From the NCBI GenBank assembly GCA_001785175.1, contig MFSY01000068.1, positions 1 through 6,815 on the forward strand: 6,815 bases of DNA, read 5' to 3'. Both the position numbers and the translations under genes were made by a program. The number at the start of each line of letters is the position of its first letter. Position 1 is the first letter of the stretch. The notes beneath the pieces are model-generated. The model was not told where the DNA came from, searched no databases, and saw only the letters and a program-made list of their open reading frames with translations. Below, piece by piece: positions 1-6,815 of the stretch. This stretch comes from Candidatus Muproteobacteria bacterium RIFCSPHIGHO2_01_FULL_65_16. GTDB lineage: Bacteria; Pseudomonadota; Gammaproteobacteria; Acidiferrobacterales; Sulfurifustaceae.

Positions 1-20
1 GGCGTCGGCTCCAAAAAATT

Positions 21-356
21 GTTAGAACCGGCACGGTGACGAACGAAGACAGGTTACACCAGGGGACACAAACACGACAGAGCCTCCTTTTGTCTCTTGC
101 TTTCCGGGCGCCCCGGATACGGGCCTGGCCGAAGCCGCCATCTTTCGGCCTTGACCGCAAGCCCCGGATACGGGACTGGAACGAAGGGCGGCTCGCGCGG
201 GGTCGAGGCGGGCTTCACGAAGCCGGTGCTGCTCGCTCGACTACCTTTACCGAAGCCCCGATCCCTTTCCTTACCGAAGCCGACGCGGCTTCCCTTGCGG
301 CGCGTCGCGGAGTCTGAGAACTTTCCGTTTCACTCAAGATGTTTTTGGGTTCTAAC
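21..356. repeat. 9-bp inverted pair bounding a 336-bp block
   Basis: GTTAGAACC (21-29) and GGTTCTAAC (348-356) are exact reverse complements around a mostly GC-rich block. A 9-bp match is not improbable by chance over 500 bp, and no target duplication is evident, so its reality as an element is uncertain. Confidence 0.3.
110..179. repeat. 19-nt direct repeat, two copies 51 bp apart
   Basis: GCCCCGGATACGGG is followed by one variable base and CTGG, at 110-128 and 161-179. The two copies differ only at that one base. The 51-bp offset is a multiple of three, so on the minus strand one frame reads PYPG at both copies. Confidence 0.85.
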
Positions 357-457
357 TTAATGTAGACAACCTAAGTGACGTAATTAAAGGCGTCAGCCCC
401 ACGTCCGATTACCGCGCTAACGCCGTAAAATCAATTTGTTATCCGGTAAAGCTACCG

Positions 458-476
458 CTATCTCTGTACAGGATAG
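458..476. promoter_or_regulatory. bulged palindrome, possible operator-like site
   Basis: CTATC, a single T, the palindrome CTGTACAG, then GATAG give two 9-bp arms with one bulged base. It lies 40 bp beyond the 3' end of the low-GC lipoprotein gene, not in a promoter position for any recognised gene. Function is unknown. Confidence 0.35.
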
Positions 477-515
477 GCTGCATTTACGTTCTTTGCGCGA
501 ACGATGGTTGGGTGG

Positions 516-929
516 CTATTTCTCAATCCCGCCAGCCCTTGCTTTCTGCAAGGCATCCACGCTCCAACCGATGACTTTTCCCGCTTTCAGCACCACCGGC
601 GTTGCTTGGGATAGTTTGATGGACGTAAAAGGCGGATACTTGCGTGTCAGATAGTACAGAGCCTCATACTGTGCCTTGCCAGCTGAGAATGGTTCGGTCT
701 TGTATGGGTTCGGGATCAGAGAATCACCCGTCTTGGCAGCAAAGTTACCCATGATGTCCATGACCTGCGATTTGGTCATCCCGACGGAGAGTTTATTAAG
801 GTTCGAGAGGTTTCTCGACAGCATTGTCTTGTACGAAACGATTTCAACGCCGTCCTCCGTAGTGCCGGAACACGAAGCTATGGATACAGCAACCAGCAAC
901 ATAAAGACCGCCTTGATGAATTGATACAT
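516..929 (-). CDS. putative lipoprotein with BamE/SmpA-like motif
   Basis: The product is 137 residues. It has a signal sequence (MYQFIKAVFMLLVAVSIASC) with lipobox IASC and lipid-acceptor C20. The mature part contains LNKLSVGMTKSQVMDIMGN (44-62), the L.xGMTKxxVxxxMG pattern seen in SmpA/OmlA-like small lipoproteins, then EALYYLT (89-95) and PVVLKAGKVIGW (111-122). The family and role are otherwise unrecognised. The frame extends further upstream to 974, but the start at 929 is chosen because GGAGG lies 7 nt before it and because the upstream extension would put a non-signal segment ahead of the signal peptide. The gene is visibly lower in GC than the clpB-side genes, which may point to separate acquisition. 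A weak sigma70-like promoter is visible upstream. It is isolated: to the right is the divergent miaA remnant, to the left gene-free DNA. Confidence 0.78.
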   Translation of the reverse strand: MYQFIKAVFMLLVAVSIASCSGTTEDGVEIVSYKTMLSRNLSNLNKLSVGMTKSQVMDIMGNFAAKTGDSLIPNPYKTEPFSAGKAQYEALYYLTRKYPPFTSIKLSQATPVVLKAGKVIGWSVDALQKARAGGIEK

Positions 930-936
930 TGTGTAT

Positions 937-941
937 CCTCC
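937..941 (-). promoter_or_regulatory. ribosome binding site that fixes the 929 start
   Basis: On the minus strand this reads GGAGG, 7 nt before the ATG at 929-927. It supports the shorter lipoprotein, whose product begins directly with a signal peptide, over the longer frame that opens at 974. Confidence 0.75.
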
Positions 942-988
942 GTACCAGCAGAATAACCTTGACCTAGACAGCACTCTGCATGAGTCAC

Positions 989-1017
989 AGTTAAGCCCAT
1001 ATCCAGAATACGGTCAA
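989..1017 (-). promoter_or_regulatory. possible sigma70-type promoter of the 516-929 lipoprotein
   Basis: On the minus strand TTGACC (1017-1012) is followed after 17 bp by TTAACT (994-989), about 60 bp upstream of the start codon. The -35 is good, but the -10 matches TATAAT at only three of six positions. This is a candidate only. Confidence 0.3.
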
Positions 1018-1084
1018 TCCGTCGGTCTTTAGGCGGCCAGTGGGGCAGGGGCGGCCGCGCCGGCGGGTATACCGAAGTGACATA

Positions 1085-1162
1085 ATGCCCGACATGGAAC
1101 AGGAAGCAGCGGACCGCGCGATCTTTCTCATGGGGCCGACGGCGTCGGGCAAGAGCGCGCTC
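1085..1162 (+). pseudogene. miaA: 5' remnant of miaA (tRNA dimethylallyltransferase)
   Basis: The frame from ATG 1085 encodes 26 residues, MPDMEQEAADRAIFLMGPTA followed by SGKSAL. AIFLMGPTASGKSAL is the hallmark N-terminus of MiaA, including the P-loop GPTASGKS that binds the phosphate of the prenyl donor. Intact MiaA is about 310 residues and continues with a second Leu/Ala-rich helix and a catalytic Asp-containing motif (SVDS). Here, after codon 26 at 1162, the frame runs into unrelated sequence (GAIKETPLTALTERSG) and no further MiaA similarity follows in any frame I could see. The remnant cannot be functional. An intact copy elsewhere is likely but not visible. The break coincides with the start of the inverted-repeat segment at 1163. 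No mutL end is recognisable upstream, although mutL often precedes miaA in gammaproteobacteria. Confidence 0.8.
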
Positions 1163-1280
1163 GGGGCAATAAAGGAGACCCCTTTGACTGCTTTGACTGA
1201 ACGAAGCGGAGCCAGAAGCCACGCCAGGAAGCCGACACGACTGGAGTTCCGACAGGCGAGCGGATTGTTGTTACTGCCCC
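1163..1280. mobile_element. 118-bp MITE/REP-like segment with terminal inverted repeats
   Basis: The ends are GGGGCAATAA (1163-1172) and TTACTGCCCC (1271-1280), an inverted pair with 9 of 10 matches. Just inside the left end is a small inverted repeat, AAAGG-AGACC-CCTTT (1171-1185), and a tandem 9-mer CTTTGACTG (1182-1190 and 1191-1199). There is no internal gene. The left boundary equals the point where miaA similarity stops, and the right boundary lies inside the 3' end of the SmpA-like lipoprotein gene. TC flanks both ends, a possible 2-bp target duplication that could be chance. Interpretation as a non-autonomous element is inference. Confidence 0.5.
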
Positions 1281-1606
1281 TCCCCCGACCAGTTGTAGCT
1301 GCGCAGCACGCCCTGGCGGTCGAAGCGTAGTTGCAGGATCTTGAGCTTGGCGTCGGGCATGTTCGGCAGCCGGCCGGCACCGTAGTAGTACGTCCACTCG
1401 TCGAGGCGCTCGCCGCCGGCGTCCACGTTCGCGCCCGTGCTCGCGGGCGCGCCGAGCCAGCCGCGCACCTGCGCCTGGGTGGTGACGCCGCGCTCGACCT
1501 TGGATTGGAACGTGCGCAGATCGAAATCGCGGCCGATGGTGACCGAGGCGCAGGCCGATAGCGCCGCCAGAAACATCGCGGGGACGAGAACACGATGAGA
1601 ACGCAT
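1271..1606 (-). CDS. small SmpA/BamE-like outer-membrane lipoprotein
   Basis: The 111-residue product has a short basic N-terminus, a hydrophobic stretch and a lipobox LSAC with the lipidated cysteine at C19. Ala at +2 contains no inner-membrane retention signal, so outer-membrane sorting is likely. The mature part (about 29-107) follows the SmpA/OmlA (BamE-like) pattern: ERGVTTQAQVRGWLGAP at 38-54, an aromatic WTYYYG strand near 71-76, then LKILQLRFDRQGVLRSYNW. It is not BamE itself as far as I can tell; many small lipoproteins share this fold. A strong Shine-Dalgarno (AGGAGG) sits 6-7 nt before the ATG, so the start is secure. It lies 94 bp after the DUF1614 gene on the same strand and may be last in the run. 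Its final codons (Gly-Gln-stop) lie within an inverted repeat shared with the miaA breakpoint, so the original C-terminus may have been altered. Confidence 0.85.
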   Translation of the reverse strand: MRSHRVLVPAMFLAALSACASVTIGRDFDLRTFQSKVERGVTTQAQVRGWLGAPASTGANVDAGGERLDEWTYYYGAGRLPNMPDAKLKILQLRFDRQGVLRSYNWSGEGQ

Positions 1607-1666
1607 AGCGAACCTCCTCTCCTCCTATGGTTACGGGGTCAAGCTCAGAACTTCAAGTTCAACATG

Positions 1667-1694
1667 CTTGAAACTTGTAACTTGTAACTTGAAA
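1667..1694. repeat. four tandem 7-bp units, CTTGWAA
   Basis: The units are CTTGAAA, CTTGTAA, CTTGTAA and CTTGAAA, placed directly end to end in the gap between the DUF1614 gene and the lipoprotein gene. Nearby, 1648-1660 is a 13-nt odd palindrome GAACTTCAAGTTC of related wording. It may be a simple-sequence repeat, a regulator-binding array or an mRNA structure between two genes of a possible operon. Confidence 0.8.
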
Positions 1695-1700
1695 CTGATG

Positions 1701-2371
1701 TTATGCCAACAACACCGCCACAATACCGGTGAGAAAGATGCCGTCGAAGGTCCCGGCGCCGCCGATGGAGGCGAACGGCGTGCCGAAGCGGCGCATGTCG
1801 TTGAGCCGCAAAAGATCGGCGCCGATCAGCACGCCGAGCGTGCCGGAGATGTAGGCGAGCGGCGCGCTGGCGTCGGCGTTGAGCGCCATTGAGATCAGCG
1901 CCGCGCCGATGGGCGCGACGAACATCGGCATGCCGATCCCGAGGCCGGGAATCGGGCGGCTGACCAGGCGGCTGATGGCGGCGACGCCGGCCACCGCCGT
2001 CAGCACCTGCAACAGGGGCAGCGGGTTGTGGCCGAGCAGATAGGCCGAGAACGCGATCGGGATCAGACAGCCGCCGACGTTGACCGCGATCACGGTCCGG
2101 CCGGTGAATTCGCGCGCCGGAACCAGCAACAGGCGGCGCAACTGCGGCGGAACAACCTCCGCCGCCGGACGTTCGGCGCTGACGGCGAACAGCGGCAGGT
2201 TGACCGCGCTCCCCAGAAGCGAGGTGAGCAACAACGCGAAGGCGGAGGCGGCGGAAAGCCCGAGCTTGTCGAAGGCGATGGTCAGCACCCCGATCTGCAC
2301 CACCGCCGCCAGGAAGCCGAGGACGAAAACAAAAAGCAGCAGCGGCAGCGGTGCGAAGGGCAGGCGCATGG

Positions 2372-2375
<4 letters not shown>
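1701..2375 (-). CDS. DUF1614-type polytopic membrane protein
   Basis: This is a very hydrophobic protein of 224 residues with about six or seven predicted membrane segments, near residues 10-35, 43-65, 93-114, 118-138, 145-165, 171-190 and 203-224. Glycine-rich motifs stand out: NVGGCLIP (99-106), GIGMPMFVAP (146-155), YISGTLGVLIGADLL (175-189) and IGGAGTFDGIFLTGI (204-218). From memory these fit the DUF1614 family, whose function is unknown; the assignment rests on motif recall. The GTG start overlaps the protease stop as GTGA (2375-2372), which suggests translational coupling. An in-frame ATG two codons later (2367-2369) would give 222 residues and cannot be excluded. The tight link to a Deg protease suggests an envelope role, but the sequence gives no substrate or reaction. 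Composition matches its neighbours and the frame is intact. Confidence 0.82.
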
Positions 2376-3871
<1,496 letters not shown>

Positions 3872-3954
3872 TCGGTCCCTCCCCGGGAGATTGGAAACGA
3901 TACAACAACAATGGAGGGCGGACAGGGAAAAAAGTTCAGCGCGCGGAGGTGGTT

Positions 3955-6561
3955 TCAGGCCGCCCCGGCCTTTTTCTCCGCCCCGGCCTGCTTGCGGAAC
4001 ACGAGCCCGTCCTTGCCCGCGTCCACCACCACGGTGTCGCGCGCGCCGAACTTGCCGGCGAGGATCTCCTGCGCCAGCGGGTTCTCGACGCGGCTCTGGA
4101 TGGCGCGCTTCAGGGGGCGCGCGCCGTACACCGGGTCGTAGCCGGCGGCGGCGAGGAAATCGAGCGCCTTGGGCGTGAGCTCGAGGTCCATCTCGCGCGC
4201 GCGCATGCGCTCGCGCAGATACTTGACCTGCAGCTCCGCGATGCGATGCAGCTCGCCGCGTCCGAGCGGATGGAACACCACGATGTCGTCAACGCGGTTG
4301 ACGAACTCGGGGCGGAAGTGGCCGGCGACGATCTGCATCACCGCCTGCTTCATCTTGTCGTAATTCTCCTCTCCGGCCAATTCCTGGATCACGGTCGAGC
4401 CGAGGTTCGAGGTCATGATCACGATGGTGTTGCGGAAATCCACGGTGCGCCCCTGGCCGTCGGTGAGGCGGCCGTCGTCTAGCACCTGCAACAGCACGTT
4501 GAACACATCCGGGTGCGCCTTCTCGACCTCGTCGAGCAGGATCACGGAGTACGGCCGGCGGCGCACGGCCTCGGTGAGCTGACCGCCCTCCTCGTAGCCG
4601 ACATAGCCCGGCGGCGCGCCGATCAACCGCGCCACCGAATGCTTCTCCATGTACTCCGACATGTCGAGGCGCACCATGGCCTCGTCGCTGTCGAACAGGA
4701 AGCCGGCCAGCGCCCGGGTGAGCTCGGTCTTGCCCACGCCGGTGGGCCCGAGGAACAGGAACGAGCCGTACGGCCGGCGCGGGTCGGACAGCCCGGCGCG
4801 CGAGCGACGGATGGCGTCGGAAACAACCTTGATCGCCTCGTCCTGGCCGACCACGCGGCCGTGCAGCGCCTCTTCCATGCGCAACAGTTTCTCGCGCTCG
4901 CCCTCCATCATCTTGGACACCGGGATACCGGTCCAGCGCGACACGACCTCGGCGATCTCGTTTTCGGTCACGGCCGAGCGCAGCAGCGTCCGCTCCCCGC
5001 CCTCGGCCTTGCCCGCGGCGGCGAGCTGCTTCTCAAGCTCGGGGATGCGCCCGTATTGCAGCTCCGACATGCGCGCCAGATCGCCGGCGCGGCGCGCGGT
5101 CTCGATCTCCAGGCGCGCGCGTTCGAGGGCTTCCTTGATGTGCGCCGCGCCGTGCACCTGCGCCTTCTCCGCCTTCCAGACCTCATCGAGGTCGGCGTAT
5201 TCCCGCTCCAGCTTCCGGATCTCGCCCTCGAGCACCGTCAGGCGCTTCCTCGACGCCTCGTCGGTTTCCTTCTTGAGCGCCTCGCGCTCGATCTTGAGCT
5301 GGATCAACCGTCGGTCGAGCCGGTCCATGACCTCCGGCTTGGAGTCTATCTCCATGCGGATGCGCGAGGCCGCCTCGTCCACGAGGTCTATGGCCTTGTC
5401 CGGGAGCTGGCGGTCGGTGATGTAGCGGTGCGAGAGCGTGGCCGCGGCGACGATCGCCGGGTCGCCGATGTCCACGCCGTGGTGCACCTCGTATTTTTCC
5501 TTCAGCCCGCGCAGGATGGCGATGGTGTCCTCGACCGTGGGCTCGTCCACCAGCACCTTCTGGAAACGACGCTCGAGCGCGGCGTCCTTCTCCACGTACT
5601 TGCGATATTCGTCGAGCGTGGTGGCGCCGACGCAGTGCAGCTCGCCGCGCGCGAGCGCGGGCTTGAGCATGTTGCCGGCGTCCATCGCGCCCTCGGCGCG
5701 GCCGGCGCCGACCATGGTGTGCAGCTCGTCAATGAAAAGAATGATCTGCCCTTCCTGCTTGGCGAGCTCGTTCAGCACCGCCTTCAGGCGCTCCTCGAAC
5801 TCGCCGCGGAACTTGGCCCCGGCGATGAGCGCGCCCATGTCGAGCGCGAGCACGCGCTTGCCCTTCAATCCCTCCGGCACCTCGCTGTTCACGATGCGCT
5901 GCGCCAGGCCCTCGACGATCGCGGTCTTGCCCACGCCCGGCGCGCCGATGAGCACCGGGTTGTTCTTGGTGCGCCGCTGGAGGATCTGGATCACGCGCCG
6001 GATCTCCTCGTCGCGCCCGATCACGGGGTCGAGCTTGCCCTGCTCGGCGCGCTCGGTGATGTCTATGGCGTATTTCTGCAGCGCCTGCCGGGTCTCCTCG
6101 GCGCCCGGGTCCTCGACCTTCTGCCCGCCGCGCAACGCCTCGATCGCGCCCTCGACGCCGTTCTTCGAGAGCCCGGCCTGCTTCAAAAGTTTGCCGAGCT
6201 CGCCCGCGTCCTCGAGCGCCGCGAGCACGAACAGCTCGCTCGAAATGTACTGATCGCCGCGTTTCTGCGCGTACTTGTCGGTGAGATTCAGCAGCTTGGA
6301 AAGATCGTTGGAGATATGCACTTCGCCGCCCGCGCCCTCGACCTTCGGCAGCCGGTCCAGGGCCTGGGACAGCTTGCTGCGCAGGGCGTTGACGTTGACG
6401 TCGGCCCGGGTCAGCAGGTGGCGCGTGGTGCCGCCTTCCTGGTCCAGCAGCGCCGCCATGACATGCGCCGGCTCGATGAACTGGTGGTCGCGCCCGAGCG
6501 CCAGGCTCTGCGCCTCGGCAAGCGCCTGCTGAAACTTGGTCGTCAGTTTGTCCATGCGCAT
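3955..6561 (-). CDS. clpB: ATP-dependent disaggregase ClpB (Hsp100)
   Basis: ClpB is the cytoplasmic AAA+ hexamer that, with DnaK, DnaJ and GrpE, pulls polypeptides out of aggregates after heat stress. The 868 residues show the full layout: Clp N-domain about 1-145, first ATPase domain about 160-405 (Walker A GAPGVGKT at 206-213, Walker B with E279, arginine fingers R331/R332), coiled-coil middle domain about 409-523 (E432 and Y503 present), and second ATPase domain about 540-760 (Walker A GPTGVGKT at 605-612, Walker B with E678, pore tyrosine Y653), then a C-terminal domain with sensor-2 R815. These numbers match E. coli ClpB as I recall it. The first pore loop has F251 where E. coli has Tyr, a mild change. 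The Ala-rich tail ([10 protein letters not shown]) makes it about 11 residues longer than E. coli ClpB. The start MRMDKLT matches MRLDRLT in E. coli, and GGAG (6569-6572) lies 7 nt upstream; the ATG two codons later is less likely. It is first in the minus-strand run, behind a sigma32-type promoter. Confidence 0.98.
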   Translation of the reverse strand: MRMDKLTTKFQQALAEAQSLALGRDHQFIEPAHVMAALLDQEGGTTRHLLTRADVNVNALRSKLSQALDRLPKVEGAGGEVHISNDLSKLLNLTDKYAQKRGDQYISSELFVLAALEDAGELGKLLKQAGLSKNGVEGAIEALRGGQKVEDPGAEETRQALQKYAIDITERAEQGKLDPVIGRDEEIRRVIQILQRRTKNNPVLIGAPGVGKTAIVEGLAQRIVNSEVPEGLKGKRVLALDMGALIAGAKFRGEFEERLKAVLNELAKQEGQIILFIDELHTMVGAGRAEGAMDAGNMLKPALARGELHCVGATTLDEYRKYVEKDAALERRFQKVLVDEPTVEDTIAILRGLKEKYEVHHGVDIGDPAIVAAATLSHRYITDRQLPDKAIDLVDEAASRIRMEIDSKPEVMDRLDRRLIQLKIEREALKKETDEASRKRLTVLEGEIRKLEREYADLDEVWKAEKAQVHGAAHIKEALERARLEIETARRAGDLARMSELQYGRIPELEKQLAAAGKAEGGERTLLRSAVTENEIAEVVSRWTGIPVSKMMEGEREKLLRMEEALHGRVVGQDEAIKVVSDAIRRSRAGLSDPRRPYGSFLFLGPTGVGKTELTRALAGFLFDSDEAMVRLDMSEYMEKHSVARLIGAPPGYVGYEEGGQLTEAVRRRPYSVILLDEVEKAHPDVFNVLLQVLDDGRLTDGQGRTVDFRNTIVIMTSNLGSTVIQELAGEENYDKMKQAVMQIVAGHFRPEFVNRVDDIVVFHPLGRGELHRIAELQVKYLRERMRAREMDLELTPKALDFLAAAGYDPVYGARPLKRAIQSRVENPLAQEILAGKFGARDTVVVDAGKDGLVFRKQAGAEKKAGAA

Positions 6562-6598
6562 GAGATTACTCCGACGTTTTTCATATCGGTTGATCAGA

Positions 6599-6626
6599 AA
6601 ATGGGGGCCGGGGCCCCGATTTCAAG
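6599..6626 (-). promoter_or_regulatory. sigma32 (RpoH) heat-shock promoter of clpB
   Basis: On the minus strand the -35 CTTGAAA (6626-6620) is separated by 13 bp from the -10 CCCCATTT (6606-6599). Both fit the classical sigma32 consensus (CTTGAAA, CCCCATNT) and the spacing is in the usual range. Transcription would begin near 6591, leaving a leader of about 30 nt before the clpB start with its GGAG Shine-Dalgarno. The spacer contains the perfect palindrome CGGGGCCCCG (6609-6618). Confidence 0.88.
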
Positions 6627-6650
6627 CCATGCCGCCCACGACCGGGTCGG

Positions 6651-6676
6651 GCCGCCATTCAGGCGGCGTTTATTTT
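6651..6676 (+). terminator. intrinsic-terminator-like hairpin reading rightward
   Basis: The stem GCCGCC (6651-6656) pairs with GGCGGC (6662-6667) around loop ATTCA, followed by GTTTATTTT. The orientation serves plus-strand transcription, yet no plus-strand gene lies to its left. It may belong to the repeat that follows, or stop antisense transcription from behind clpB. Confidence 0.45.
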
Positions 6677-6679
6677 AAT

Positions 6680-6815
6680 GCGGGATGCTCCGCCCCGCAC
6701 CCAGGGCTACTTTCTCTTGCTTGTCCAAGAGAAAGTAGCCAAAGAGAAGGACCCCCCGGATGGCGCGACTTTTCCCACTACGCATCCCGCTCCGCGGGAA
6801 AGCCCGGGGCGCACA
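6680..6815. repeat. hairpin-rich intergenic repeat, running off the window
   Basis: A perfect 15-bp inverted repeat (6705-6719 and 6726-6740, arm GGCTACTTTCTCTTG) flanks the 6-nt loop CTTGTC. On either side, GCGGGATGC (6680-6688) and GCATCCCGC (6782-6790) form a 9-bp outer inverted pair. Smaller hairpins are GCGGG/CCCGC (6680-6684 with 6694-6698) and CCCGC-TCC-GCGGG (6786-6798). From memory, similar CTTTCTCTTG...CAAGAGAAAG hairpins occur repeatedly in beta- and gammaproteobacterial genomes; copy number here cannot be checked. No gene is supported in this stretch. Confidence 0.6.
6705..6740. repeat. 15-bp perfect stem-loop
   Basis: The arm GGCTACTTTCTCTTG, 6-nt loop CTTGTC and exact reverse complement give the strongest hairpin in the window. 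No U-tract follows on either strand, so it is not a standard intrinsic terminator. Confidence 0.9.

Larger units (their letters stand above)
1..515. other. gene-free stretch with short repeats
   Basis: No reading frame here resembles a known protein or has a convincing ribosome site. The first part (about 60-310) is GC-rich; the rest is mixed in composition. Visible structure includes an inverted pair GTTAGAACC (21-29) / GGTTCTAAC (348-356), a 19-nt imperfect direct repeat at 110-128 and 161-179, the near-inverted pair GGCGTCAGC / GCTAACGCC around 390-424, and a bulged palindrome at 458-476. The sequence AGGGGACACAAACAC near 61-75 resembles phrases I associate with RAYT/REP-linked DNA, but this is only an impression. 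Confidence 0.6.

Noticed and set aside
54..329. 91-codon minus-strand frame as a real gene
   Set aside because: It has no ATG and no ribosome site, and its repetitive translation is driven by DNA repeats.
21..515. Integron attC sites (GTTAGAAC near 21, ACCCAAC on the minus strand just past the lipoprotein stop)
   Set aside because: No R'' and R' boxes pair properly with the imperfect palindrome an attC needs, and the two GTTAGAAC boxes are inverted, not direct. No integrase is in the window.
930..974. Longer version of the low-GC lipoprotein starting at 974
   Set aside because: It would put 15 residues before the signal peptide, while a good GGAGG sits 7 nt before the start at 929.
986..1084. 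End of mutL upstream of the miaA remnant
   Set aside because: The frame ending TAA at 1083-1085 overlaps the miaA start by one base, which is suggestive, but its short translation does not look like the MutL C-terminus in any frame.
991..1593. 200-codon minus-strand frame spanning the lipoprotein 3' end and the miaA remnant
   Set aside because: Over 1271-1593 it is an Arg/Ser/Ala-rich alternative frame of the lipoprotein gene, and beyond that it reads through repeat DNA and antisense to miaA. No family resemblance.
3872..3954. Intrinsic terminator after clpB (run of six T on the minus strand)
   Set aside because: No stable GC-rich stem directly precedes the T run, so termination is not supported.
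4513..6678. Very long plus-strand open frame (721 codons) opposite clpB
   Set aside because: It lies almost entirely antisense to an intact ClpB. Its His/Leu/Arg-rich translation has no domain; it is the usual GC-rich third-position shadow.

Overview
The window looks like chromosomal DNA from a GC-rich proteobacterium, most likely a gammaproteobacterium. The support is a ClpB whose key residues fall at the same numbers as in E. coli, a DegQ/MucD-type protease, SmpA/BamE-like lipoproteins and a piece of a proteobacterial-type miaA. An Acidiferrobacter-like or related sulfur-oxidiser is only a guess; nothing here fixes the genus.

The right two thirds (about 1271-6630) is an ordinary, well-preserved minus-strand gene run. 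A heat-shock (sigma32-type) promoter at 6599-6626 precedes clpB. After it come a periplasmic Deg/HtrA serine protease (83 bp gap), a DUF1614-type membrane protein (4-bp overlap with the protease) and a small SmpA/BamE-like lipoprotein (94 bp gap that holds a 7-bp tandem repeat). ClpB rescues aggregated cytoplasmic protein and the Deg protease clears misfolded envelope protein, so the run reads as a stress and protein-quality module with an uncharacterised membrane protein attached.

The left fifth (1-1270) is different and looks rearranged. It holds about 515 bp with no convincing gene, containing short direct and inverted repeats. Next is a lower-GC lipoprotein gene (516-929), then a 78-bp remnant of the 5' end of miaA on the plus strand (1085-1162). 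The miaA similarity stops at the first base of a 118-bp segment bounded by near-perfect inverted repeats (1163-1280). The far end of that segment supplies the last two codons and the stop of the SmpA-like lipoprotein gene.

The right edge (6631-6815) carries an intrinsic-terminator-like hairpin facing right and a hairpin-rich sequence with a 15-bp perfect stem, which looks like a dispersed intergenic repeat.

I found no CRISPR array, rRNA, tRNA, complete transposase, integrase or clear defence system. The most interesting items are the miaA/inverted-repeat junction and the coupling of a DUF1614 protein to a Deg protease, not a plainly new system.
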